Both the position numbers and the translations under genes were made by a program. From the NCBI GenBank assembly GCA_033977485.1, contig CM066988.1:139941359-140005358 (forward strand): a stretch of 64,000 nt of DNA. The letters run 5' to 3'. The DNA comes from Hydrangea macrophylla. Taxonomy: Eukaryota > Streptophyta > Magnoliopsida > Cornales > Hydrangeaceae. Within the stretch, counting starts at the first letter, position 1. Each line of letters begins with the position of its first letter. The notes under the pieces are model-generated. The model saw nothing but the letters and a program-made list of their open reading frames with translations, was not told the DNA's origin and did not search any database. This document shows, in pieces, positions 44,513-56,083 of the stretch.

Positions 44513-44841
44513 TGCCACCCTCCAGTTGTTTTCATTCATTTCCTTTTATGTTTAGCAATTGGAGTGGAATCTTTGACAGACATGTTTTTGGTTTTAGTTT
44601 TATTTTAGTTTTCTTTAGTTAAATAAGGTTTACATACCAATTGGGAGGCACTACTGTGTAGTTTGGATGTTTTTAAAAGGGTTTATTCCTATCAAATTGC
44701 AATTTTTCTAGTGTAAGGATGAGTTTTTGGCTTACAGGCCCTGTTTATGCACTGTTCTTTCTTTCTGCTGTTTGTCCAGAATATTTTAGATCTGTTGGGG
44801 GTACTTATTTCATCCATTCTGTGATATCTTGGAATTTCCAA

Positions 44842-45430
44842 GTTCGATCGATCGAATGTCTCTCGATCGATCGACGATTTCTTATCCTCGATCGCTTGAA
44901 CACTTTCAATCGATCTAAGTTTCGATCGATCGAAAAATCTCGATCGATCGAGATTTGTATTTAACCGAGGCTTCCAGCGTACATTTCCTCAGTATTTTCA
45001 TCTCCTTCATCACTCTCGAGCGATTGAGCGCAGAGGAGCACACCCGAGGCGACTTTTGGGTTCCCTTCATTCCACTCGGTTATTCAAGGAGCTCTCCCTC
45101 CCCAGATCATCACCCTCAACTCCGGCATCCTCACCACTACACGCACCTCGAGGTAAGACCTCGAGTTCCCCCTTCACTTCACTTGATTCCATTTCTTATG
45201 GGAGTGCCCCCAGTGTGTTTTTCCGCTTTTTCTTTGCTTGTTTGTCGTGTTTGGTTTGTGTTTGGGCCGTTTCTGTTCTCAGAAATGGTTCCTGCACATT
45301 CGCTGTTCTCGATCGATCGAGCTAGGTTCGATCGCTCGAACCTTGCACCTTCTCAATCGATCGAACTAGTTTCGAGCGCTCGAACTTTGCCTTTTCTCAA
45401 TCGATCGAACATAGTTCGATCGCTCGAAAT
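44842..45430. repeat. Internal TCGATCGATCGA-type palindromes between ORF B and ORF C
   Basis: Clusters at 44843-44951 and 45307-45430, plus a TCGAGCGATTGAGC near 45016, repeat the LTR motif inside the element. Variants include TTCGAGCGCTCGAA and TCAATCGATCGAA. So the motif is not limited to the LTR promoter. Confidence 0.7.
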
Positions 45431-45509
45431 CCAGCAGTTTCACCTTCTTTTTCATTTTTATATTGTTTTGATTTCTTTTCTGTTTCTCTTCTATTTTCAG
45501 GGGCCCACA

Positions 45510-46865
45510 ATGAACCCTGTTACGGGTTACCACAGGGAGAAGCCCTTTGACCTTGCTATTCCTGATCCGATCCCACACCATGGCTTCCGGAACACCCCCG
45601 ACCGCCAGTGGTTCACGAGATATTTTCAGACTAGGCCGGTCATGCTAGAGCGACCACTCGAGACAGTCTGGCTCGATATCCCCTGGTTCCTCGCCCGCAT
45701 CCAGGCCATGCCACACTGGTACGATTTGCTCTCTCGGGCAAAGAGAGTGAATCTCGCATGGATTCGCGCAGCTTGCGCGACGATGATCAGAGATCCCGGT
45801 GCCGCATTCACACTACGATCATTCGTTCGCGGCCGGGAGATCGTGTTCAGCCCTGCTACCGTTTCCGCTGCTATTGGAGTCCCTGAGGTGCCTGATTGTG
45901 TTTGCCCACACCGTGACGGTACACCAGTGCTCTCACCCACTGCTGTGATCCGAGAGCTTACTGGAGGTGCATTACCGAGCTGGGATGGTAGGGCACTGAT
46001 TGCTGATATTTACTTGACCGATGATTACCATATGTTCCACCTCGCGTTGAGCAACTGTTTATTGGTCACCTCCTACCGGGAGAAGATTGCCCCCTGGTAT
46101 GCTCATGTGTTATATGCCATAGGGACGGGGTTGCCTGTTTGTTTGCCTCGCTTATATATTGACTTCATGAGGCACCCCACTCGCTACATTGCTGCCAAGA
46201 AGCACCTGAAAGGTGCTTGGGCTATACACAGAGTGATTGAGCATGCTGGCGATGCGACATCACAGGCTCGCAGTCGTTTTGGTGAGGCTGCTTCTCGCCG
46301 CTCAGATGCTCAGAGGAGGAGGAGAAAGGGCAAGGGGAAGGCGAAAGTTGGAGGGAAGAGGAAGATAGCTGATGGCACCGATACTGAGGGTGCGGCTTCT
46401 GGGACGCCCACTGAGGCTGAGGAGCCAGATTCGGAGGAGGATGATCCCGTTCAGGAGGTGGCACGTTTTGAGCTGAGACAGAGATCTCAGGCTCCAGCCC
46501 AGGGAGAGTCGTCATCTGCGCCTCCCCCGACTATTCACGATCTATTATTGGAGGAGAGGGAGGCACGGATACGGCTTGAGGGTAAGATCGATCATATCTC
46601 TACCCTGCTGACTACACTGCTGGTCCAGCTTGGGTTTGACCCGTTTGTGCCCCCATCTGCTGCCACTGCACCACCACCTGTTGCTGATCCATCCCCTACT
46701 GCTGTTCCAGTTACCACTGCTGCTGATCCATCATCATCCGCTCCATCCACGACCGATCTTCCATCTACTTCTGCTGATATTCCGCCAGTTACCGCCCAGC
46801 CACAGCCTGCTCCCATCGACATCCCGTCTGATGTGGCTGAGGATGCTCCGTCTGGAGTTGATTAG
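45510..46865 (+). CDS. Athila ORF C (env-position ORF, plant transposon protein-like)
   Basis: The start chosen is the ATG at 45510, nine bases after the strong acceptor TTCTATTTTCAG (45489-45500). The frame is open further upstream, but only through repeats and T-rich sequence. The 451-residue product has a helical domain with RQWFTRYFQTRPVMLERPLE, FVRGREIVFSP and AAIGVPEVPDC, which resembles the putative plant transposon protein domain seen in Athila elements. A very basic segment with RRRRKGKGKAK (about residues 265-285) looks like a nuclear localisation signal. A short coiled coil and a Pro/Ala/Ser/Thr-rich tail follow. I see no signal peptide and no membrane segment, which argues against an envelope role despite the env-like position. 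Confidence 0.7.
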   Translation: MNPVTGYHREKPFDLAIPDPIPHHGFRNTPDRQWFTRYFQTRPVMLERPLETVWLDIPWFLARIQAMPHWYDLLSRAKRVNLAWIRAACATMIRDPGAAFTLRSFVRGREIVFSPATVSAAIGVPEVPDCVCPHRDGTPVLSPTAVIRELTGGALPSWDGRALIADIYLTDDYHMFHLALSNCLLVTSYREKIAPWYAHVLYAIGTGLPVCLPRLYIDFMRHPTRYIAAKKHLKGAWAIHRVIEHAGDATSQARSRFGEAASRRSDAQRRRRKGKGKAKVGGKRKIADGTDTEGAASGTPTEAEEPDSEEDDPVQEVARFELRQRSQAPAQGESSSAPPPTIHDLLLEEREARIRLEGKIDHISTLLTTLLVQLGFDPFVPPSAATAPPPVADPSPTAVPVTTAADPSSSAPSTTDLPSTSADIPPVTAQPQPAPIDIPSDVAEDAPSGVD

Positions 46866-47996
46866 TATTCTTAGGGGAGGTGGTGTTTCTGTATTTATGT
46901 TTTTGTTGGTGTTTTGGTTTGGTTTGGTTGGACAGGTTGGTTTATGTTTTTATGTTTGTTGTTTTGTGGTTGTTTTGGGCATGTATGGATATTACTACTG
47001 TTATTTCAGTTCTCTTCATTCCAGTGGTTAATGTTGTTTGGATCATAGTTTTACTTGTTTTATCTATTGATCTGTTGTTGTGGAGATTGTGTTTTATATT
47101 TTCTATGCCAGGTTGCTATGCTTCGTATCATCGCGTTACACTATACAGGTGATACCTATCTATTTTAATTGTTGAAAATCAACTTCTGGGACTATGTTGT
47201 TTTCAGTTGGGGGTAGGAGATAATAGATAGGTATACACCCGTGACGATTTAGTTTTGCACTTGGATATGCTTTACATTTAAGAACACAGTTTGTTGAAAT
47301 TTTGAAATTTTGAAATTTTATTTGATCGTATTGATAGAATAACTCTGAATACTCTCTCCTGCTGGTTAATTAGGCAATGATACATTTGTAGTATTCTTAT
47401 CTTTTTATGGATTAAATCCACGCGTTTTCTGTATCACTGAAATAAATTGCATTTGTAAAGCTAGTATGTACCCAATATTTGTGCACACTAATTGACAGCC
47501 ATGTAGAAAACCTGAAAATTGAGTTAAAATGAATATTGTACGAAAAGAACAAGTAGTGGAAGCTAATAACCCTTTGTGAGCTTTTGAGCTAATCTTCATT
47601 TCTGAGGGAATTCTCATACATTGTCGAATGGTTTTTCTTGCATATACTGGTGAATTCGTTGTTAAGTCTCAGTTTTCGTTAAAAGTTTTGACTGCTTGTT
47701 AGAGGAGAACGTTCAGGATTTACCAATTAAACTCAATGAACACTTAAGTGCTAAAAATTGAAAGTTGAGAAAATGATTCAAGCCATCGTTTACCCATTCC
47801 TTTACTTAATATAACCCACCTACATTCATTGTTTCGTTTCACCCCTTGATCCCACCTCAGATAAATATTTCCAATAAAAATCACAAGAATCCAAATCCTT
47901 GATTTATACCTTGACCTCATCGAACTGTTTGATAAATTTTATTGAGAATGAGTCATCAAAGTATGTGAAATGGAAGGAAGTTGTTGTGGGACATTT

Positions 47997-48036
<40 letters not shown>

Positions 48037-48057
48037 ATGATGAATGAAGGAGTTATA

Positions 48058-48093
<36 letters not shown>

Positions 48094-49018
48094 AAGCATA
48101 TGAAATGAATGGGAGATTGGGTGGAGAAAAGAATGAAGAATAAAAAGAGAAGTGGAAATTCCATCACATACTAAAAAGAAAACAAAGCACACTCTTCTCT
48201 ACAACACCCCCACCTACTAAATAAAAGCCATAATTCAAAGTCTTGAAGATTCTCAACAATTGATTTGAACATGGAAGTGTGAGTTGAGTTATCCACGGTA
48301 TTTCGCTCCTCTAGTAAGTAGTATTCCGTTCATGAGACTATACACTCTTGAATGTCCGTTTTTCATAGAGTCAGGTATGAAAGCATTAGCACTTAGAATA
48401 TCATCTTTATCAAAGCTTTCATACTATGTGCGATCATTATAAAGCAAGTTTCTGAGAGACGTTGTTTTTGAGTGTGACCAATGTGAGAATTGAGCTAAAA
48501 CTGCAAGTTGCCCAAGTACAATAATCTAGATAACTCTTAATAAGGGTTGGGCGCATGGTTGTTGATTCCACACACACACGGGTGCATGATGGTAATACAT
48601 TTGTATATTTTACTTGGTAATATAGGGGAACATGTGGATCTCTTTCATGGGTTGATAGAGGATATTATATCCTTGTAGAGTTGAATTAACAGTTTAATGG
48701 GGGGGGAGATGTCATAAGTGATTCTAAATCTTTTTGAGCTTAAAATTGGAGAATTTTGTGGGTATATTCACTGTAAACCCTCACGAGACAACACTCGTCC
48801 ACTAGGGGGAACCTAGGGGTTTAACGGCTTGTTGCATTCGCTAAATGCAACCGCGATTCCTGCGAAAGTGAGTTAGGATTTTTTTTGTCTCTCTATCTTA
48901 GTTAGGTTGTTTTTAGTTTTTCGTTGTTTCTTAGTTGTGGTAGTATTAGTTTAGGAGTTTTTATTTATTTTATTTTCGCTTTATCGCTAGGGACTAGCAA
49001 TAAGCTAGTTGGGGGTTG
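46866..49018 (+). other. Athila 3' untranslated region, no gene seen
   Basis: Long non-coding stretch with two A runs (47998-48034 and 48061-48091) separated by 26 bases. Short ORFs over these runs are artefacts of low complexity. The purine tract AGTTGGGGGTTG (49007-49018) directly precedes the 3' LTR. The TAAGCTAGTTGGGGG context is usual for Athila. Confidence 0.75.
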
Positions 49019-50679
49019 TGCAAAGCGGGGGTATTTGTAAAATACAACCGCGCTAAAAGAAAGAATTGCATTAGTTTTGATCACAACTTCCCGTTTTATC
49101 TGCAATTTGCATTACAATGCTAGTTTTAGACAATATGATTAATCTATGATAAGTTGTATTGTTTTAGCTACTATTTGTGCAGGTGAATGCTGCTGTATAA
49201 AAGACTGAAAGATTTGATAAAAAGGAGATGCTTTGTTTCAAAGAAGAAAGATTGAAGAAGAATTGCAGAGTTCGAGCGATCGACATAGTTCGAGCGATCG
49301 AGTTTTCGATCGATCGAAGGAAGTTAAAGCGATCGACAATTCAAGTTGTTCGATCGATCGAGAGAGTTTCGATCGATCGAAAGTCCCTTTTATCAGATTA
49401 TACGCGCATGCAGCAGTTGCGGGTTTTTAAACCCTAGCTCTTAGGTTTACTATTTATATTCATATTGTATACGTCCAGAGGGGACGCCCAAACTTTGTTT
49501 TATGAGTTTTAGATAGAGAGGAGAGAGTTTTTCTTGGTTTTTTGTAGGTTTCATTGAAGATTTAGCATTGTGAACTAGATTTCTTTAGTTAATACAAGTT
49601 ATCTTCATTCCAGGTTCTTGATCTATTGCTTATTTGTTTTCTGCACTTAGTTAATCATAGTATACTTATTAATCTCGAGTAGTTTTATGTTAATTAGATC
49701 GTACTCACTAGTTTTATAGTTTTAATGAAAAACTTTCAAACAAACATTGTTTCAATGAACTTTTACGTTAAATATCAATCTGTGGTTCTCCATACAATGT
49801 CTGAGTAGTCCTAGGGTTGGGAAATCGCGATGAAATCGTGATTTCAGGCCTCTGCCATGCAATATTTTTTTTCTTCCTGTGTTCGATCGATCGAAAGTAT
49901 GTCGATCGATCGAGACAGTGACTTAGTCGAGCGATCGAGGAAATGTCGATCGATCGAGAGATGAAGATATTCGATCGATCGAAAGCGCGTCGATCGATCG
50001 AGGGTTCTTATTCTTGAGAACACCTAAAACAGTATTCTAAGACTTTCTGTTTTAAGGATTTGTTATCAAATTGTCCCTAAATGCTCAGTTTGTCAAAACA
50101 GTCTTTAAACTTAAGGCCTTAAAGCATTTTCTTTCAATATATTTTGCAAACCACCCTCAATGCTAACACCATTGTAGGTGAGAGTCTTAACTATTGGATT
50201 AAACCGTTTTTATGTATTTCAAACTTAATTGTGATGATGTAGTCCCGGTCATGAAAGGGCTATTGATTTTATATCTTTAGAGAAGTACAGAATACTGTAG
50301 TAGGTGTACTCCTTTGAGCGTAAATGCAATTGCATGGTAGAAGGTTAGGTCACGGTGGATTCGCGTAATCCCAACACTTTCTTTTATTAAGAAGAACCGT
50401 TTCTTTTAGAATCGTGCTTAGTTAGTTAATCGTTAGTTAGTTAATCGTTAGTTAAGTTAATTTAGTTGTCTTTAATTCTAGTAGCTGTTAACTGTGGAAC
50501 TTTGTGTTCTACACTTCATTTTAAATATTGATTTTTGTTTTCTCTTTAGAGTCTAATCTAGGTAGTTTAATTCAACACCTTCCCTGTGGGATCGACCTGG
50601 ACTTAATCCAGTTACTACTTGCACGTCTACCTACACTTGGGTATTGCACACAAGCGCACACAGAAAAATATTCGTGTCA
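49019..50679 (+). repeat. 3' LTR of the Athila element
   Basis: 1661 bp, the same length as the 5' LTR, with one substitution seen (50009). It ends ATTCGTGTCA followed by target duplication TTTTC. Confidence 0.95.
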
Positions 50680-51592
50680 TTTTCCCAAAAGTCTAAAATT
50701 AAGATTTTTACAAAACTTGGCCAAACACGGCCTAAGTGGTGTCAAAACGTAGGTCTTACCTCCACGAGTTTAAATCTGAAATCTGGAGAAAATCTGACAG
50801 ACGGAAGGTTGTCAAACGGCGTCGCAAAGCCCGTAGAACTCAATCTCCCTTCTCTCTCCTCACTCTCTCTAGATATTTGTGTGTTTGGATGAGATTTCAA
50901 TCTCATCCTCATCTATATATAGAAAAACTCTTTGGGAATTACGTTTACCTCCCCGCAAGTTTCTCAAACTTCTAATTAACCCATGAAACTTCGCACACGT
51001 CCATTTTATGCCTTTACGAGTGAAAACTATAAAGTTCAAAAGTTTCCGACTAAGTTTCGTTTGGGTCCAAAATAACGTCCGAAAATTATATTCTGTGGAA
51101 TCTCTACACAACCTACCTTTTTAATTAACGTGTCACTCACGTTCTCACCACAGTTCTCAAAATGATATAATCAATATCAAAGGTTATCAGAATTATACTA
51201 CACAGGTATAATTACTATTCACAAAATACCAGATAAAGCCAAATAACATTTAAATCACATAAATGTCATTTATACATGATCATGCAATATGAACTTCCAT
51301 ATTCCCGTGTCCTCACTGACACCTTACCGTTGACCACAGTCAACCACTTATCCTCAATTATCATATATCAATGATAATTCATAAAATTTCATATCATGCA
51401 TGATTAAACTATGAAATTCTGGAACGGGCATGACAATAATAGCAGACATGCTTAACATACAAATGAATCAAAACAAGCCATCAACCCATTGAACCCCATT
51501 AGTATCACTCACCTCGTAGAAATCGCTCCTAATTCTAGATTATTTATCCTCCAACCACTGAGTACAATTCCTATCACAAAATTATAGATTAT

Positions 51593-52165
51593 TGTCATAC
51601 CCGTCCTGGAAAACTTTTTATTTTTAAATGCATAAGTGAATTTTGAGGATTATTAATGTGATTAATAATCAAGAATGAGTTGACATAGGTCAACGGTGAA
51701 GTGTCAAGTGAGGACACAAGTAGTTGGTAATTTATGATTTGATATGAATTAAATTAAATGGCATTTATTTGATTTAAATGTTATTTGAATTATCTGGTAT
51801 TTTGTGAATAGTAATTTTACCTGTGTAGAGTAATTCCTGACAGTGCTAATCCTGTATAGGATCATTTTTCATAGTTTTAATGATAACCAATAAGATACGT
51901 TGTGTAAAAGGTAGGTTGTATAGAGATTCCACGAAAATAATCTTTGGAACGTTATTTCGGACCCAAACGGAGCTTTGACAAAAACTTTTATTATTTTTAG
52001 TTTTCACTCGTAGAGTAATAAAATGGACGTGTAAGACGTTTAGGGAGATAATTAGAAGTTTTGAGAACTCGTGGGAAGGTAAACATAATTTCCGAGAGTC
52101 GTGCTTATAAATAGAAAACTTAAGATATTTTTTTTCTTCATAAATGTCAAAAATCTAATATATTG

Positions 52166-52205
<40 letters not shown>

Positions 52206-53748
52206 TTTTCCACGAGCGTTGCGACGCCGATCGACGACCTTTCGTTCGTCAATTTTTTCCCAGATTTCGTATTTTAACTCCTTGAGGTAAGATCTACGCT
52301 TTGATACCTCTTAGACCATGTTTGACAAACTTTTATGAAAAATACTAATTTGGGAAATTTGGGAAAAACATGTTAATACTTGTAGGAATCACTTGAAATC
52401 TGAGATCTGATGTTTAATCGGTCCCCTAGTACTTCCCTCAAAGTTATAGAGGTTTAGCACAAGGTATGAATTCTAGATCTATGAATCATATGAAAATTTC
52501 ACGTTTTGAATATCTGTGATGATATTCTGGATCCGGGCAAAATTCATCTGTTAGTTGAGCCCGTTAATTATACACGTACAATTGTATGAAAATCATGTAT
52601 AAATGTTGATGTGAGCCTACTATGTGTCTATTTGGATCAAAGGGGGTTTGGTGCAATTACATCCATGAGTAAGCTCCTTGAAGTTTGAGGATTGTAACAT
52701 TGATAGTCGTTGTGTCTGGTATGGAAGAAGGCCCAGGCAGGACACGGTGCCTGGTATGGAGGAAGGCCCAACCATAGCACGGGGTGCGTGGAAGAGGAAG
52801 GCATTCAACAACATTATATCTCAATTACCGGATGGAAACTTACCACTCTCCGTAGAGATTATTTTGATGTGTTTTGATGTTTAGAGTATGAATTGTCATA
52901 TAAGCATGTATTTAGAATTGTGCACTCCGCATATAGTTGAGCAGTGGAGCTGTACTCCATTGTAGGAGAAAAGAAGAGAGGAAAGAAGAAACGCGAAGAG
53001 TGAGGCCGATGGGATAACGGGGTCGCTATTTTATATGTTTTTGTTCTCTTTCCTAAATATTGTAATAAAGTTAGATTTGATAAATTAAAACCATGTGTTA
53101 GTTTAGAATCTTGGAAGGATTTGTAGTAATCGTAACCTGTAGTAATACTCATGTAATTATGTTTTGAATCGTTGAAATATAGTAATGAATGTGTTGGAAT
53201 TGGTTTGGTTGTCCATACATTGAAATTCAGCAGAATGCTTAGTAACCTGAGGTAAAACAGTCGACTGGTTTAGGTTTAGTCGACTGGAAGTTTGTTTTGA
53301 ACCAGCCACTACTCTAATATGTTGAAAAACAGTGGACTAGGGTTTTGGGTTGGATTATAAATTTTTGTTATGTGAAGAAAACAATCTATTGGGTGAAACC
53401 ACAGTCAACTGGATTGTATTTTTAAAACAGAAATTCCTGAATCAGTCGATCGAGAAGTATCAGTCGACTAAAAATTTGAGGTCACAGTCGACTGGACAAA
53501 CTTATGAGATTTTGATGCTCTCAGTATTTTGCATTTCCAATCGACCGGACCTATGATCAGTCGACTGGATTGCTGTTTTTCAAACAAGTTATTTTTTTTA
53601 AGTGTTTTTATGCGCAAAATTTTTTGTAACTCTGAATTTCATGATTTTTACTTATGTTTTCCGTTGCTATTTACTTTAATCGAATTGGATGAGCCTTGGT
53701 GGCGTGCCACGTGGCCTATTTCTGTGTGTTGTGGGATGGGTCGTTACA
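51593..53748 (+). mobile_element. Solo LTR, Tekay/Del-type gypsy, family B copy 3
   Basis: 2156 bp starting TGTCATACCCG and ending GGGTCGTTACA, flanked by ATTAT (51588-51592, 53749-53753). It is inserted in the outer solo LTR in the opposite direction to copies 1 and 2. A TATA box (TATAAATAG) lies near 52107. It contains a pure GA microsatellite (about 52165-52201), a GGAAGGCCCA repeat segment (52720-52800) and decayed CAGTCGACTG sites (53257-53570). Confidence 0.87.
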
Positions 53749-54487
53749 ATTATAAGCAAAATCCCTGAAAATGGGTCGTAGAAAAACTATCACAGAACTT
53801 AACCAAATTGGTATCTACTCGTTAAAATCACCTCCAGGAGTCCAAATGTGTAGTCAAAATTAAAATTGAACGTCAAACGGCACGACAATTGATGTCGAAA
53901 GCTTTGTCGAATTACTCGCAGACTCTTTGAATGTAACCGAAAATTGAAGAAGAAGAACAATTGAAATTGAAATTGAAATGTGTCTCCTAACATGCAACCC
54001 AAGTTTCATTAATTGTGTTTACCTCCCCCTAATTTCTGTATTGCACTTACACCCCTTTAAGTTATGCAACTATATTAAAACTATCCCAAACCTAAATATG
54101 TATTTATCTATGTCTCGCATAAGTCCCATAAGTGGTCTCACATAATATTATGAAGTTGCTACTTAACCTACTAATTATGTAGCGTGTTAAGGTACCCCAA
54201 ACTAACTAACATGATATAAAACAATATAATAGAATATTTCACATAAACCTTAATAAACACATACGCATATAAAGTGATTACACATCACCGTCCCATCACA
54301 CAGGGATTTCACAACCCATGTCCCAATCGGGGACTGCCACATTGGCCATATCTGGGTTCTCAAACGGATACCCATAATCAACCTAGTGGATAAACTCACA
54401 TAACAAATGCATTTCCAACATTATTATTCAATTAATAATGCATGCTAATATAATAAAAATATCCGCGGGATCGGGTGTCACACGGCC

Positions 54488-56083
54488 CACCCTAAGTCGG
54501 CAGTCACTTCGTTGTTCCTCCAATTACACCATTATGAGCAATTTTTTTTTGATACAGGAACTTAGCCTAAATTTAGCCTACAATTTTTCACACTACTACA
54601 GTTACTCTTACAATTGTTAGTTACATCATTTAGAGAAATCAAAGATTAACCATTTAAAAAAAAAGGAAAAGCAAGATGTAATGTAGCTAGCTTTTCAAAA
54701 AAAATTAACCGAATAATTGAAGATGACGAATTTTATGTTTAGACACATTATAAATCGTGAATAGGCCCCTACTCAAATTATTAAATGCCCAAACCCCCAT
54801 CACAAGCCTCTCTCGTCAATTTATTCTGACATCTCCAATACTTTTAACTTGCCTTGATGGAAGCCCAGTGCCTTCCAATTTCACTCTGATGGGAAAAATA
54901 CCAAAATCATATAATTTGGTTTCACAAAATATTTAACCATTCTTGATATATAGCTATATGCACCCAGTGATTGGCTTTAAATCTCTCCTTGTCTCAACTT
55001 GCTTATGTATATATATATGTATATATATGTATATTCACCATTGTCTATCCTATTGCTCAAGGCAAGAAGCAGTCAAGCAGATAGACCATCCTTAATTTAT
55101 TGTTGTGGCTTCCATCGCTGGAAGCTCAGTTGACTCAATTAATTCATTTGCAACTTGAAACATGTATCCGAAAAGGACTCAACTTTTAACTTTTTCAAAA
55201 ACCTAAAATGATGGGTTACCAAGTGAACACTTAAATCACATCATTGAATTTACTTGATTAAGAGGACTAGTGTTAGTAAATTTCACCTCTTTTGTGCTAT
55301 CTAATATATTGAATATTTTTTTGAACCCCCTAGCTCGCAACAATGTCCAATATTTTTGGGAGTTTTTGCCCCACAATTGCAAAAACTTACACCACACCAT
55401 TGCGCACCACAAAACCTACACCACAATTTAGCTTGAGTTTAACCAATGTTTTCAATTAGAGGTGTAAGCCAAAATCGAAAAACGAAACCAAACGATCAAT
55501 TTTTTTTATTTATAAAAAGTCTAAGCTAAAAAACCGAACTGATCGTCCAAAATCGGCCAAAAACCAACTGAACCGACCAATTTACACTCATAATTTCAGT
55601 CCATCACTCTGCCTGCTCTTTAACTGGATATGTAAATTTGGCTAGCCTCACCCAACTTTGTATTGGCTTGGACCCAAAGGCTTGAGAGGTTTGATCGAGT
55701 CTGGCGATTTGCAATCGTTAAAAAATTTGAGTCTTTATAAAAGAAAAAAAAGAATTGAAAACTATTATTATAACTACAAAAGAATTTTTTTTTTAAAAAA
55801 AAAATGATGGTTCATAAGGGGTTTTGAAAATGGAAATCAGGCCCATTTCCTATCCGAGAGTGTACGGACTTCGGCCACAAAATTGGCCTGAACTTTGGTC
55901 TTCCAATCGGACCTGACTTCATCCGTATGGGTAAGAGTGATGTTACAGGCATAATTAATTGTACAATTCTTTTTATAATGTACAATATTTAAAACAAGTG
56001 CACCATATTTAAAGCACCACACATAAAGACAAAATACTTTAATGATTGTGTTTTAAATGTGGTGCATTTTACTTTAAATATTA
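54488..56083. other. AT-rich spacer, no gene seen; possible hAT-type MITE at about 55457-55592
   Basis: AGAGGTGTAAGCC near 55457 and CCAATTTACACTCAT near 55577 form weak inverted termini around AACCGAACTGA-type sequence common in hAT MITEs. No target duplication was fixed. Nothing else was recognised here beyond microsatellites near 55008-55032. Confidence 0.45.

Larger units (their letters stand above)
36054..50679 (+). mobile_element. Ty3/gypsy Athila-lineage retrotransposon, apparently complete and very young
   Basis: LTRs of 1661 bp each begin TGCAAAGCGG and end ATTCGTGTCA. They differ at one position that I found (37044 G, 50009 T). The target duplication is TTTTC (36049-36053, 50680-50684). 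Order: tRNA-Asp-type primer site; leader splice donor; intact 1853-residue gag-pol; three downstream ORFs; long 3' untranslated region with two A runs; purine tract; 3' LTR. It is the best candidate for a currently mobile element in the window. Confidence 0.95.
34677..51435 (-). mobile_element. Solo LTR, Tekay/Del-type gypsy, family B copy 2, split by Athila
   Basis: Starts TGTCACGACCC (34677) and ends GGGCATGACA (51435), flanked by ATAAT (34672-34676, 51436-51440). Its own sequence is 34677-36048 and 50680-51435, about 2.1 kb, and matches the solo LTR at 24269-26373. A TATA motif CTATATATAG lies near 50921 (minus orientation). The Athila element is inserted within it with TSD TTTTC. Confidence 0.87.
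33578..54482 (-). mobile_element. Outer solo LTR, Tekay-type family D, split by later insertions
   Basis: The ends TGTCACACCCCGG (33578) and CGGGTGTCACA (54482) are flanked by CAGCC (33573-33577) and CGGCC (54483-54487), a target duplication with one CpG-type transition. Own sequence is 33578-34671, 51441-51587 and 53754-54482, about 2 kb in all. It contains degenerate CAGTCGACTG sites and, at about 34390-34520, a repeat-like variable segment. Orientation is inferred from the reverse-read start TGTGACACCCGATCCC, a common Tekay LTR start. Confidence 0.75.

Noticed and set aside
45510..46865. Envelope glycoprotein
   Set aside because: No signal peptide, membrane segment or cleavage motif; the basic segment suggests a nuclear protein.
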